DNA from: Sinorhizobium glycinis
GTDB lineage: Bacteria; Pseudomonadota; Alphaproteobacteria; Rhizobiales; Rhizobiaceae
Reading direction: 5' to 3'
Assembly (NCBI RefSeq): GCF_001651865.1
Contig: NZ_LPUX01000053.1
Location: 1,178,001 to 1,242,000 of the forward strand
DNA: 64,000 nucleotides
Positions 19,398 through 28,426 of the stretch are shown in pieces (the first letter of the stretch is position 1; every line of letters begins with the position of its first letter). A program made the position numbers and the translations under genes. Under the pieces are notes generated by a model, which was not told the DNA's origin, did no database searches, and saw nothing but the letters and a program-made list of their open reading frames with translations.

Positions 19398-20387
19398 ATG
19401 CTGCGCATCTACAAAAGCCAGAACGGCCATCTCCTGCTCGTCGATCATGCCGCCGGCCTTGCCTCCCAGGAGCCGGTGACCTGGTTCGACCTTTTCAACC
19501 CCTCCGCCGATGAGACTCGGTTCGTCGAGGATCATCTCGGCATTGCCATCCCGACCCGCGACGAAATGCAGGAGATCGAGCTTTCCGACCGACTCTACCA
19601 GGAGGACGGCGCGGAGTTCATGACCATGACCGCGACGGCAAAGCTCGACAGCGACTATCCCGCCAAGGTGCCGGTGACATTCGTGTTGAAGGGGGCGACG
19701 CTCGTCACCGTGCGCCATGCCGACCCGAAGCCTTTCCAGATCTATGCAACCCGCATCCAGAAGCCGAACGGCGCCATCTGTGAAACGGGCGAACTGGTCA
19801 TGCTCGGTCTGCTCGAGGCGATGATCGACCGGATTGCCGACGCCCTGGAGCGCTCCGGCAACGAGGTCGACGCAATCTCGCGCGAGGTGTTCCGCAAGTC
19901 GCATGCGAGCGCCACCAAGAAGACGCGCGACCTGCAGTCGCTGATCGAGCAGATCGGCCAGAAGGGCGACCTTCTGACGACCATCCGTGAAAGCCTGGTC
20001 AGCATCGGCAGGCTCGTCGCCTACCACGTCGCCCTCGAACGGGGCACAACGCGGAAAGCCGCCAAGGAGAGCCGGCAGCGGATCAAGCTGATCCAGCGCG
20101 ACGCCGCCTCGCTCGGCGACCACGCGCTGTTCCTGTCGAACAAGATCAATTTCCTGCTCGACGCCACGCTCGGCCTGATCAACCTGGAGCAGAACCAGAT
20201 CATCAAGATCTTCTCGGTCGCGGCGGTCGTCTTCCTGCCGCCGACGCTCGTCGCTTCGATCTACGGCATGAACTTCGACATCATCCCGGAACTGCACTGG
20301 CGGCTCGGGTACCCCTACGCGCTGGCAGCGATGGCGGTTTCGGCGCTGTTGCCGTATCTCTATTTCAAACGCCGGGGCTGGCTGTAG
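19398..20387 (+). CDS. CorA-family divalent metal transporter
   Basis: 329-residue inner-membrane channel of the CorA family (Mg2+, possibly Co2+/Ni2+ or Zn2+). A large cytoplasmic domain is followed by two C-terminal membrane segments, IFSVAAVVFLPPTLVASIYGMNF with the GMN signature and a last segment ending KRRGWL. ATG 19398 has GGAG eight bases upstream; ATGs at 19350 and 19386 are less well placed. It separates the imelysin genes from the DUF1513 gene, an unusual place, and sits between two repeats, so it may have moved in. Ion unknown. Confidence 0.9.
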   Translation: MLRIYKSQNGHLLLVDHAAGLASQEPVTWFDLFNPSADETRFVEDHLGIAIPTRDEMQEIELSDRLYQEDGAEFMTMTATAKLDSDYPAKVPVTFVLKGATLVTVRHADPKPFQIYATRIQKPNGAICETGELVMLGLLEAMIDRIADALERSGNEVDAISREVFRKSHASATKKTRDLQSLIEQIGQKGDLLTTIRESLVSIGRLVAYHVALERGTTRKAAKESRQRIKLIQRDAASLGDHALFLSNKINFLLDATLGLINLEQNQIIKIFSVAAVVFLPPTLVASIYGMNFDIIPELHWRLGYPYALAAMAVSALLPYLYFKRRGWL

Positions 20388-20398
20388 GATGTGGACAA

Positions 20399-20558
20399 GG
20401 CCCCTCCCCAACCCCTCCCCACAAGGGGGAGGGACTTACGATGCCGCGCCGATCCCTTCAATCTCAACGGCTCCGCAAGCTCGGATGTCGCGGATTGCGC
20501 TGGGCGTGCCGCGGACGCCTAGCCCCTCCCCCTTGTGGGGAGGGGTTGGGGAGGGGTC
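20399..20558. repeat. Palindromic repeat, family B, copy 2
   Basis: Arms CCCCTCCCCAACCCCTCCCC and GGGGAGGGGTTGGGGAGGGG about 110 bases apart, with CACAAGGGGGAGGG / CCCCTTGTGG inside. It fills the gap between corA and the DUF1513 gene. Confidence 0.9.
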
Positions 20559-20603
20559 TTCCCCACGGGTCGGGCTCCACCCATCCCCACCGCGAGAAAT
20601 CGC

Positions 20604-21686
20604 ATGAACACCGGGACGCTCATCGACAGACGCAGCTTCGTCAAAATGGCCGGCGCCGCCTGGCTGGCGACGCTTGGCTCGCGCCGCGCCTTCGCGCTCG
20701 AGCGGTCGGACGCCGTCTTCGCCTCGACCTTCATGGCCCCGGACGGCGGGTATGGCATCGCGACGCTGACGGAAGAGGGCGAGATCGTCGAGCGCACGGC
20801 TCTCCCGGCGCGGGCACACGGCATGGCCTTCTCGCCGGTGACGTGTCGAGCCGTCGCCTTTGCCCGCCGGCCCGGGACCTACGCAATGATCCTGGCGACC
20901 GACCGGACTGCCGAGCCGGTCGTGATCACCGCCGCCGAAGGTCGCCACTTCTTCGGCCATGGCTGCTTCTCCGCCGACGGGAGGCTGCTCTACGCGACCG
21001 AGAACGATTTTTCGGCCAATCGCGGCATGATCGGCGTCTATGACGGGACGCGCGGCTTTGCCCGCATCGGCGAATTCCCGACCTATGGCATTGGGCCGCA
21101 CGACATGACGCTTAGCGCAGACGGCCGTACGCTCGTGATCGCCAATGGCGGCATCGAGACTCATCCGGATTTCGGCCGCACCAAGCTCAATCTCGACCAC
21201 ATGGAACCGAGCCTTACCCTCGTCGACACGGCGACCGGCACGCTGATCGAGAAACATGGCCTGCCGCCGGAGCTCAAGCAGCTTTCTACCCGCCACGTCG
21301 ACATCGGCGCCGACGGCAGGATCTGGTTTGCCTGCCAGTACGAGGGCGCGCGCGACGACCTGCCGCCGCTGGTCGGGTATTTCGCCAAGGGGGAGAGACT
21401 GAGCTTTGTTCCCCTGCCGGAAAGCACAACGGCCGCGCTCGCCAATTATGTCGGGGCGATCGCCATCAACCGCCGCGAGGACCTTGTCGGGCTCACATCG
21501 CCGAAGGGCAATGTCGCCGTCACGCTCGATGCGAAAACGGGCGCCGTCGTCAAGGAGGAACCGGTGGCTGATGCGGCGGGCGTTGCCGCCGCGAAATCCG
21601 GCTTCGCGGTCTCGTCCTATGACGGCCAGTTCATCAGTCGCCGAAGCCCGGTCGCCTGGGACCAGCACATCGTCCGGCTCGCGTAG
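20604..21686 (+). CDS. DUF1513 protein with Tat signal (beta-propeller)
   Basis: 360-residue protein of the DUF1513 family. The N-terminus has the twin-arginine motif DRRSFVKMAGAAWLATLGS, so it is exported folded, perhaps with a bound metal or cofactor. The rest shows repeated blade-like pieces (SADGRLLYATEND, SADGRTLVIANGG, GADGRIWFACQYEG), consistent with a seven-bladed propeller. Usually found with imelysins and the di-haem protein, so it likely belongs to the same iron pathway despite the CorA gene between. Function of the family is not settled. ATG 20604 follows GCGAGAAATCGC, a weak ribosome site. Confidence 0.88.
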   Translation: MNTGTLIDRRSFVKMAGAAWLATLGSRRAFALERSDAVFASTFMAPDGGYGIATLTEEGEIVERTALPARAHGMAFSPVTCRAVAFARRPGTYAMILATDRTAEPVVITAAEGRHFFGHGCFSADGRLLYATENDFSANRGMIGVYDGTRGFARIGEFPTYGIGPHDMTLSADGRTLVIANGGIETHPDFGRTKLNLDHMEPSLTLVDTATGTLIEKHGLPPELKQLSTRHVDIGADGRIWFACQYEGARDDLPPLVGYFAKGERLSFVPLPESTTAALANYVGAIAINRREDLVGLTSPKGNVAVTLDAKTGAVVKEEPVADAAGVAAAKSGFAVSSYDGQFISRRSPVAWDQHIVRLA

Positions 21687-21698
21687 CACAGAGTATTC

Positions 21699-21858
21699 GC
21701 CCCTCCCCAACCCCTCCCCACAAGGGGGAGGGGCTTACCTTGCCGAAGCGCCACCTCCCATTTCGAACGTTTCCGCGACAAGCGACGGTTGGAAATGGCA
21801 GGTAGTCGCGCGGGGCACCAACCCCTCCCCCTTGTGGGGAGGGGTTGGGGAGGGGTCT
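21699..21858. repeat. Palindromic repeat, family B, copy 3
   Basis: Same arms as copy 2. It separates the DUF1513 gene from the convergent GNAT gene. Confidence 0.92.
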
Positions 21859-21863
21859 TCAAC

Positions 21864-22418
21864 TCACGCTGAGATATTCCCGAGGCCGGCAAGCTTCGCC
21901 AGATCGTCCCAGCGATAGGCGATCTGCTCAAGACTCTCGCGGCCGACGCGAACCCGGCCCTCTCCCACGGCGCGTGCGCCGAGCCGCTCATAGAAGACCC
22001 GGTTCGGATTGCCGGCCAGAACCCAGGCGAAGAGCGACGTGGCCTGCATCTCACGGCAATGGGTGGCGACGCTGCGCACCAGCGCCGAACCGATGCCCGC
22101 GCCATGAAACTCCGGCAGAACATAAAGTTCGTACAGTTCCCGATCGAAGGCGTGCGGCATTCCCCTCGCCCGGCCGTAATTCGCAAAGCCGATCACCCGT
22201 TCTTCCGAAAGGTCGACGGCGACCAAGAGGAAGGCGCCTGGGTTGCGCATCCGCCGCGCATGGCCGATCGCCTGGTCTTCGACCTTCATTGCATCGAGAT
22301 AGGCATCGGAAATGATGCCGCGAAAGGTCGCGCGCCAGGTCCTGACCAGGACCGACGCGATCATCATCAGGTCATCCGGAACTGCCGGCCGGATCTCTAT
22401 GCGTCTGAAGTTCCTCAT
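21864..22418 (-). CDS. GNAT family N-acetyltransferase
   Basis: 184 residues with the acetyl-CoA fold: EIRPAVPDDLMMIASVLVRT at the start, LYELYVLPEFHGAGIGSALV as the CoA-binding motif (Q/RxxGxG/A form as FHGAGIGS) and GNPNRVFYERLGAR near the end. Substrate unknown. ATG 22418 begins directly at the conserved part; a longer frame to 22574 would overlap the divergent thioesterase region. It ends against a family B repeat. Confidence 0.85.
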   Translation of the reverse strand: MRNFRRIEIRPAVPDDLMMIASVLVRTWRATFRGIISDAYLDAMKVEDQAIGHARRMRNPGAFLLVAVDLSEERVIGFANYGRARGMPHAFDRELYELYVLPEFHGAGIGSALVRSVATHCREMQATSLFAWVLAGNPNRVFYERLGARAVGEGRVRVGRESLEQIAYRWDDLAKLAGLGNISA

Positions 22419-22573
22419 CGGGGATGATATATGGATGCCGCCGGCCTCCCGAAAGTCCGAGGTCGAGATTGGCAGCCTGCGCCGCGCTGACGTTTGCGCT
22501 TGTCCTTGTCCGCCACGCATGCAACTGTCGGCCGACGGGGCATTCAGATCCGTTCTGGCAAGAGGCTTTTGCA

Positions 22574-23029
22574 TTGAGGGACGATAGCGAGCCGCACGAT
22601 TTCCGTGCCCGCATCCGGGAGAGTTTCGGCCGCCAGGCCGCCATGCGCACGATCGGCGCGGAACTCACCCGTGTCGAGCAGGGCACCGTGGAGATCGAGC
22701 TGCCGTTCGATCCCAAGCTGACGCAGCAGCATGGTCTCCTCCATGCCGGCGTGATTTCGGCGGCACTCGATGCCGCCGGGACCTATGCGGGCTATTCGCT
22801 CATCGATCCCGACGCGTCGCTGCTGACGATCGAGTTCAAGGTGAACCTTTTGTCGCCCGGCCGCGGCGAGCGGTTCCTCTTCCGCGGCGAGGTGACGAAG
22901 CCCGGCACGACGATCATCGTTTCGGACGGCCGGGCCTATGCAGTGCGGTCGGACGGGCCGGCGAAGCTCATCGCCTCGATGACCGGAACGATGATGGTGG
23001 TGCGCGGCCGCGAGGGGATCGAGGGATGA
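22574..23029 (+). CDS. PaaI-like hotdog-fold thioesterase
   Basis: About 151 residues with the hotdog core: QQHGLLHAGVISAALDAAGTYAG (the HGG-like motif as QHGLLHAG) and LTIEFKVNLLSPGRGERFLF. Likely hydrolyses an acyl-CoA. I chose the TTG at 22574 because AAGAGG lies nine bases upstream and it gives the family length. The frame is open further up to 22424, but that part overlaps the GNAT promoter region and has no conserved sequence; the first ATG after the TTG (22643) would trim the fold. It overlaps the next gene by four bases (ATGA). Confidence 0.8.
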   Translation: MRDDSEPHDFRARIRESFGRQAAMRTIGAELTRVEQGTVEIELPFDPKLTQQHGLLHAGVISAALDAAGTYAGYSLIDPDASLLTIEFKVNLLSPGRGERFLFRGEVTKPGTTIIVSDGRAYAVRSDGPAKLIASMTGTMMVVRGREGIEG

Positions 23030-23664
23030 GTTTCGAGCTGAAGCTGGTGGCCGGCAAGAAGATCCTCTACGTGATGGCCGTCGACCCGGAATACGGCTCC
23101 TGTCTGCGGAAGCGGGTCAGGCCTCTGATGACCGGCGTCGGCCCGGTCGAGGCGGCCGTCGCCCTGACCATGGCACTGTGCCAGCTCAAGGCCACCGGAA
23201 CACTGCCCGACCTCGTCGTCTCGCTCGGCTCCGCCGGTTCCGCCACGCTCGAACAGACGGAAATCTACCAGGCGACCTCGGTCGGCTATCGCGACATGGA
23301 CGCCTCGCCGCTCGGCTTCGAAAAAGGCGCGACACCCTTCCTCGACCTGCCGGCCATCGTCGAACTGCCGCTGCGCATTCCGGGCGTGAAGGAGGCACGG
23401 CTTTCGACCGGCGCCGATATCGTCTCCGGCAAGGCCTATGACGCGATCGACGCCGACATGGTCGAGATGGAGACTTATGCCATCCTGCGCGCCTGCCAGG
23501 CCTTCGGCGTGCCGCTGATCGGGCTTCGCGGCATATCGGACGGCAAGGCGGAACTGAAGCATGTCGACGACTGGACCGAATATCTGCACGTCATCGACGA
23601 GAAGCTGGCCGGCGCGATCGACCGGCTCGAAGAAGCGCTCGAAACCGGCGGAATCCGGCTCTGA
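23026..23664 (+). CDS. MTA/SAH nucleosidase-like protein
   Basis: 212-residue purine-nucleoside phosphorylase-fold protein, annotated in rhizobia as 5'-methylthioadenosine/S-adenosylhomocysteine nucleosidase. Seen: KILYVMAVDPEYG at the start; GVGPVEAAVALT; VVSLGSAGSA as phosphate/ribose loop; and the VEMETYAILRACQAFGVPLIGLRGISD region with the catalytic ME and D residues. The ATGA overlap with the thioesterase implies one message. Splitting MTA and SAH removes inhibitors of methylation, quorum-signal and polyamine routes. A futalosine-type specificity cannot be excluded. Confidence 0.85.
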   Translation: MSFELKLVAGKKILYVMAVDPEYGSCLRKRVRPLMTGVGPVEAAVALTMALCQLKATGTLPDLVVSLGSAGSATLEQTEIYQATSVGYRDMDASPLGFEKGATPFLDLPAIVELPLRIPGVKEARLSTGADIVSGKAYDAIDADMVEMETYAILRACQAFGVPLIGLRGISDGKAELKHVDDWTEYLHVIDEKLAGAIDRLEEALETGGIRL

Positions 23665-23668
23665 CGGT

Positions 23669-23773
23669 TCTGCACATATCTGTCCGTAAAGCGGAGCCGA
23701 TTTAAAGACAGAACATGCTGCAATCCGGTGCTACAGCGACCTTTGCGCGTCTGATAAGACGCGCGGCGCTGTG
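23669..23773. repeat. RIME1-like element (partly diverged)
   Basis: Palindrome TTCTGCACAT...ACAGAACATG with inner GAGCCGATTTAAA, then GGTGCTACAGCG, CGTCTGATAAGACG and GCGCTGTGG. It follows the nucleosidase stop. Confidence 0.85.
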
Positions 23774-23884
23774 GAAGCAGGTCCTAAATTGTCGGGGTGC
23801 AATGTAATCGTTGCGCCGGCGGCGGGCTTTCATTAAAGGCTCGCCATGATTAGGTCCTGACCCTAGCTCGTTTGAAGGCCCGCC

Positions 23885-25447
23885 ATGACCCAGACAGCCC
23901 ATCCCGACACCGTCCTGATCGTCGATTTCGGCAGCCAGGTGACGCAGCTCATCGCGCGCCGCGTGCGCGAGGCCGGCGTCTACTGCGAGATCGTGCCGTT
24001 CCAGTCGGCCGAAGACGGCTTCAAGCGGCTGAGCCCGAAGGCGGTGATCCTGTCCGGGAGCCCCGCCTCGACGCTCGACATCGGCTCGCCGCGCGCACCG
24101 TCGGTGATCTTCGAAAGCGGCCTGCCGGTCTTCGGCATCTGCTACGGCCAGCAGACGATGTGCGCCCAGCTCGGCGGCAAGGTCGAAAGCGGTCATCACC
24201 GTGAATTCGGCCGCGCCTTCCTGGAGGTCGAGAAGGACTGCGCCCTTTTCGAGGGGCTCTGGTCGCTCGGCTCCCGCCATCAGGTCTGGATGTCGCATGG
24301 CGACCGGGTGACCGCGCTGCCGGAGGGCTTCGAGGTGGTGGCGACCTCTTCCAACGCCCCCTTTGCCTTCATCGCCGACGAGGAGCGCAAATATTACGCC
24401 GTGCAGTTCCATCCGGAAGTGGTCCACACGCCGGACGGCGCCAAGCTGATCTCCAACTTCGTCCACAAGATCGCCGGCATCAAGGGCGACTGGACGATGT
24501 CGGCCTACCGCGCCAAGGCGGTCGAGGCGATCCGCGAACAGGTCGGCGACAGGAAGGTGATCTGCGCGCTTTCAGGCGGCGTCGATTCCTCCGTTGCTGC
24601 GCTCCTCATCCATGAGGCTGTCGGCGACCAGCTCACCTGCATCCTCGTCGACCATGGCCTGATGCGCAAGGACGAGGCGGCGAATGTCGTCGCCATGTTC
24701 CAGGAGCATTACAACCTGCACCTCCTCCATATCGATGCCTCCGACCGCTTCATCGGCGAGCTCGAGGGCGTCAGCGATCCGGAGACCAAGCGCAAGATCA
24801 TCGGCCGCCTCTTCATCGAGGTCTTCGAGGAAGAGGCGAAGAAGCTTGGCGGCGCCGATTTCCTTGCCCAGGGCACGCTCTATCCGGACGTGATCGAAAG
24901 CGTTTCCTTCACCGGCGGCCCGTCGGTGACGATCAAGTCGCACCACAATGTCGGCGGCCTGCCGGAGCGCATGAACATGCAGCTCGTCGAGCCGCTGCGC
25001 GAACTCTTCAAGGACGAGGTCCGCGTGCTCGGCCGCGAGCTCGGCCTGCCGGACAGCTTCATCGGCCGCCATCCCTTCCCCGGTCCGGGTCTTGCCATCC
25101 GCTGCCCCGGCGGCATCAGCCGCGAGAAGCTCGAAATCCTGCGCGAGGCGGACGCGATCTATCTCGACGAGATCCGCAAGGCCGGCCTCTACGACGCCAT
25201 CTGGCAGGCCTTCGCCGTGCTTCTGCCGGTGCAGACGGTCGGCGTGATGGGCGACGGCCGCACCTACGAATATGTCTGCGCACTGCGCGCCGTCACCTCG
25301 GTCGACGGCATGACCGCCGACTTCTACCACTACGACATGGAATTCCTCGGCCGCGCCGCAACCCGCATCATCAACGAGGTGCGCGGCATCAACCGGGTCG
25401 TCTACGACGTCACCTCGAAGCCGCCCGGCACTATCGAGTGGGAGTGA
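23885..25447 (+). CDS. guaA: GMP synthase (glutamine-hydrolysing)
   Basis: 520-residue enzyme that makes GMP from XMP, ATP and glutamine. N-terminal class I amidotransferase domain with C86 in [12 protein letters not shown] and the His-Glu pair in QFHPEV. ATP pyrophosphatase domain with [14 protein letters not shown] near residue 225. C-terminal dimerisation domain ending [17 protein letters not shown]. The sequence is complete to the normal last residue. The guaA 3' end is a known integration target of genomic islands, and the genes that follow look foreign. Confidence 0.98.
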   Translation: MTQTAHPDTVLIVDFGSQVTQLIARRVREAGVYCEIVPFQSAEDGFKRLSPKAVILSGSPASTLDIGSPRAPSVIFESGLPVFGICYGQQTMCAQLGGKVESGHHREFGRAFLEVEKDCALFEGLWSLGSRHQVWMSHGDRVTALPEGFEVVATSSNAPFAFIADEERKYYAVQFHPEVVHTPDGAKLISNFVHKIAGIKGDWTMSAYRAKAVEAIREQVGDRKVICALSGGVDSSVAALLIHEAVGDQLTCILVDHGLMRKDEAANVVAMFQEHYNLHLLHIDASDRFIGELEGVSDPETKRKIIGRLFIEVFEEEAKKLGGADFLAQGTLYPDVIESVSFTGGPSVTIKSHHNVGGLPERMNMQLVEPLRELFKDEVRVLGRELGLPDSFIGRHPFPGPGLAIRCPGGISREKLEILREADAIYLDEIRKAGLYDAIWQAFAVLLPVQTVGVMGDGRTYEYVCALRAVTSVDGMTADFYHYDMEFLGRAATRIINEVRGINRVVYDVTSKPPGTIEWE

Positions 25448-25501
25448 GGTAGGATACAACCGGCGTTACAGGGTAGAAAGGAATCTCTATTGATCTGAGG
25501 C

Positions 25502-25519
25502 TTCGATCTACAAATCGAA
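25502..25519. other. Short inverted repeat downstream of guaA
   Basis: TTCGAT and ATCGAA around CTACAA, about 55 bases past the guaA stop. No T run. It could be a relic attachment core or part of a hairpin; no second copy was found at the other side of the insert. Confidence 0.35.
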
Positions 25520-25557
25520 AGTTGCCATCATTCGAGATTGCCTGAGCGCAGTATCCG

Positions 25558-26310
25558 TTAGGCTAACTTCAAGATGACGTTTGCCACCAAATCCGTGATC
25601 ATGTCGTCGGCTTGATGCTGATTGATGACGATCCTGGAGGGGTGGGCAGCCATATTCCGCCTGTTCAGCTTGTCTTTAAGGATTTGGGTGGTGTTCTTGT
25701 CTAGGAGGTTGGCTATCCGAGCAGCCTCGAGCAACTCCGATTCTTTCAGCGCGTCCACGTCCTCGTGTTTCGTCACAACCAGCACCTTCTTCGGGTATTT
25801 CGAAGCGATGCCGGTGTTTAGAGACTGTATGCGAGCAGGATCCTTGAGTATCCAGCGAACTAGGTGGTCGTAGGCGAGATTCCACGCCATGATGATCGTG
25901 GCGCGGTAGGCACGAACTCGATAGCAGCTGAGTGCCTCCTTCAGAAACTCACGTTCTGCAACGTCTGGCACTTGGCCGGGCAGATCCGCAAGCGCTTTGG
26001 CCACGGCAGCTACGGTCGGATCACCACCGAGCCGGGTGTCCAATTCTCGCCGAGCAGAACCCGCTAGGCGATAGCCGCTCTTCTCCTTAATGAGCTGAGG
26101 AGGCTTTTTCTTGGTTAACCTCGGCAGATAAACGCTCATATCAGGTGGTTCGATACCAACCTCCTTGAAACACTGCCGCATATAAGCACCGTCAAAAGAG
26201 GCGCGCTGCTGCCGCGCCTCAATAAACCACGCGAGCACTAATAGTTGTTCAACTGCAGTTCGACGGTAGAAGCCCGGTGATGAACTTGCAAAGTCAGCTA
26301 TTGCGCTCAA
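25558..26310 (-). CDS. HEPN-like protein of a two-gene insert, 250 residues
   Basis: Not a family I can name with certainty. The C-terminal half is all-helical, with CYRVRAYRATIIMAWNLAYDHL and then DKLNRRNMAAHPSRI. R218-N219-x3-H223 is the R-x4-H motif of HEPN nucleases, and the first piece resembles the helix that pairs in HEPN folds. The N-terminal third (FYRRTAVEQLLVLAWFIEA, YLPRLTKKKPPQLIKEKSGY) could be a winged helix. The start is TTG at 26310, overlapping the TGA of the upstream gene by two bases, so translation is coupled. Codon use and GC are visibly different from the neighbours, which points to transfer. Toxin, defence effector or regulator are all possible. Confidence 0.72.
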   Translation of the reverse strand: MSAIADFASSSPGFYRRTAVEQLLVLAWFIEARQQRASFDGAYMRQCFKEVGIEPPDMSVYLPRLTKKKPPQLIKEKSGYRLAGSARRELDTRLGGDPTVAAVAKALADLPGQVPDVAEREFLKEALSCYRVRAYRATIIMAWNLAYDHLVRWILKDPARIQSLNTGIASKYPKKVLVVTKHEDVDALKESELLEAARIANLLDKNTTQILKDKLNRRNMAAHPSRIVINQHQADDMITDLVANVILKLA

Positions 26311-26926
26311 GCAGCGGTGCTCATTTTCTCAACCCGTGCAATGCCGAGATGGTTGATGACATACTGTCCCCGCGTTGAACTCGTCACGAGCTGATCTTTT
26401 TTCAAAGCCCGAAGGGGCCACGAAAAGTCGTCAATCCCGGACGGCCACCTAAGAGCCCGATAGCAGGTATAGACATGATTCGCCGTGACGGCTTCCTCCT
26501 CACGATGCTCTTTGAACCATCCAAGACCACCAGATTACGTTCGATATCGTTCTTTGGACTGTGCTCGTTCGCAAAGGTCTCCAGCGAAACACCCGACGTT
26601 AGGTCGAGATCAAGCACCTTCGGTACGGTCGGCTTGCGAGAACGTGACGCGCGCTGTGCCCGCACTGAATCTGGCTCGAAAGGAGCTTCGATCTCGGCAT
26701 CGATGAGATCGCCGTCCGAATCGGCATCCACCTCGGCAGCACCATTTGGCAATCCGGCGGCAGGCAGTTGGTTGGGAAGCCGTTGCTGAATGATGGTTGT
26801 GTTGGGTTTGAGAGCATTCTGAATTGCGGACGTGATCTGACTGAGATCGCCTTCGGGTATCTCGGCATCAAGCATGATGAATCGGATGCGAGAGGTCCCG
26901 CTCTTCGACGTTGGCTGCTTTGCCAC
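26307..26926 (-). pseudogene. Frameshifted first gene of the two-gene insert
   Basis: GTG start behind CGGAGCAGTTC. The first frame runs about 134 codons with RIRFIMLDAEIPEGDLSQIT, an acidic linker and NDIERNLVVL. Then the sensible sequence continues in the -1 frame as WFKEHREEEAVTANHVYTCY, followed by RALRWPSGIDDFSWPLRALK and RGQYVINHLGIARVEKM, and stops at 26307, exactly on the start of the HEPN-like gene. The crossing lies near 26515-26534. Without the shift the first frame ends at 26402 in low-complexity sequence. The tail looks like a winged helix. The break may be a real mutation, a sequencing error or, less likely, recoding, since no slippery heptamer is seen. No known family was recognised. 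Confidence 0.7.
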
Positions 26927-27145
26927 GAACTGCTCCGTGCTACGTTTCCATCGATTCGAACATTAGTAGAACGTCATCGACGTGACAAGGTTGCGAGGCG
27001 CCGTGTACACAACTTCTCAGCTTTAGCTACGCACTCTGATCGTTTACTTGTGTTTTGAATGCGCCGCACGTTTGTATGGCAAACGCCGACGGCCGATAAA
27101 CCGCTTCCAATGCGGACATCACCCGAGACTTTAAGGACGATAGAC

Positions 27146-28207
27146 GTGGACATTTCCGACATCATCATCGCCGGCGACACGCCCGGGCTCGAATGGCGGC
27201 TGCCGGTGTTCCGGTTCAAGGGAACGAAGCCGGAGGCGCCGCGCACCTATATCCAGGCGGCCCTCCACGCCAACGAGCTGCCGGGCACGGCGCTGCTGCA
27301 TTACCTGCTGGAGAGACTGCGGCAAGCCGCGAGCGACGGCGGGATCCGCGGTGACATCACGGTCGTTCCCCAGGCGAACCCGATCGGAGCGGCCCAGTCG
27401 CATTTCGGCGAGCTGCAGGGCCGCTTCGATCTCGGCACCCGCAGCAATTTCAACCGCGATTTTCCCTTGATTGCGCTTGGCGAGCGCAGCAGCCTCATCG
27501 AGGACATCGATCGGCATTCGGCGGTAGACCAGCTCAAGCGACAACTCCTGCACATGGCGCTCCACGCCGAGCTGGTGCTCGATCTCCATTGCGACGACGA
27601 GGGGCTGCAGTACGCCTATATCGACGAAGCATTCTGGCCCGAGGCGGCGGATCTCGCCGCGGCCCTCGATATGCGGGCGGTATTTCTCTCCGACGGCGAA
27701 AGTTCAGCCTTCGAAGAGGCCGTTGCCTATGCCTGGAAGCACGAACGCTCCGGTGAAAGGAAGACCTCTCTGCCGGGACGACTCTCGGTCACCGTCGAGC
27801 TTCGCGGCACCCGCGACGTCTATCCGGAACTGGCCCGCAAGGATGCCGATGGCCTCTTCCGGTTCCTCGCCGGGCGCGGGGCCGTCGTGGCGCAAGACCG
27901 TCCCCTTCCGGCCTTTGGCGGCGTGGTCGCGCCGCTGGACAATATCGAGATGATCCGCGCGCCGGAGGCGGGCGCGATCCTGTTTCACAAGGACATCGGC
28001 GAGAGCGTCGGGGCCGGTGACCTGCTGGCGACGATCATCGCTCGGCCCGGCATGCCGAATGGGGAGATCGAGGTGCGCGCGCCGCAGGACGGCCTGGTCG
28101 TCACCCGCGTCTCCACCCGCTTCGCCCGCCGCCGTTCCGACCTCATGAAGATCGCCTGCGCCGAGCCGTCGCGCATGATCCGCAGGCCGGGCACGCTGGA
28201 GGCGTGA
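27146..28207 (+). CDS. Succinylglutamate desuccinylase/aspartoacylase family protein
   Basis: 353-residue zinc carboxypeptidase-like (M14 subfamily) hydrolase. The zinc ligands are visible as ALHANELPG (H, E) and LVLDLHCDD (H), and the catalytic Glu probably lies in LSVTVELRG. A C-terminal beta domain has SVGAGDLLATII. I chose GTG 27146 since AAGGA lies eight bases before it and the conserved part starts there; ATGs at 27059 and 27110 lack a ribosome site and lie in insert-like sequence. The family removes acyl groups from amino acids or acts on amide bonds; substrate unknown here. Confidence 0.83.
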   Translation: MDISDIIIAGDTPGLEWRLPVFRFKGTKPEAPRTYIQAALHANELPGTALLHYLLERLRQAASDGGIRGDITVVPQANPIGAAQSHFGELQGRFDLGTRSNFNRDFPLIALGERSSLIEDIDRHSAVDQLKRQLLHMALHAELVLDLHCDDEGLQYAYIDEAFWPEAADLAAALDMRAVFLSDGESSAFEEAVAYAWKHERSGERKTSLPGRLSVTVELRGTRDVYPELARKDADGLFRFLAGRGAVVAQDRPLPAFGGVVAPLDNIEMIRAPEAGAILFHKDIGESVGAGDLLATIIARPGMPNGEIEVRAPQDGLVVTRVSTRFARRRSDLMKIACAEPSRMIRRPGTLEA

Positions 28208-28262
28208 TTTTCTGTCGGCTGCGCAAAACCTGTGTCGATTCGTCGGTAGTTGGCGCTGGATT

Positions 28263-28392
28263 GCCCCTCTCCTCGGGTTTAACCCGAGGACTAGCCCTCT
28301 CCCCGTAAAGACGGGGAGAGGGGACCGAGAGGGCGCGGCATGCCCCTTCGCCCCGCAAGCGGGGAGAAGGTGCCGGCAGGCGGATGAGGGGC
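28263..28392. repeat. Palindromic repeat, family A, copy 3 (composite)
   Basis: Starts GCCCCTCTCC with an extra CTCGGGTTTAACCCGAG palindrome, has two CCCCG/CGGGG hairpins and ends GCCGGCAGGCGGATGAGGGG. The same extra palindrome occurs in the copy at 54511. Confidence 0.85.
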
Positions 28393-28426
28393 CGTCGAGA
28401 CCGCAAGCGGCGGGCTTTGCGCGCCC

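Noticed and set aside
26515-26534. Programmed -1 frameshift in the first cassette gene
   Set aside because: There is no X-XXY-YYZ slippery heptamer and no clear stimulator. A mutation or sequencing error is simpler.
25420-27060. attL/attR direct repeats of an island at guaA
   Set aside because: I looked for a copy of the last 20 bases of guaA at the far side of the insert and found none, and no integrase is present. Integration at guaA stays an inference from position and composition.
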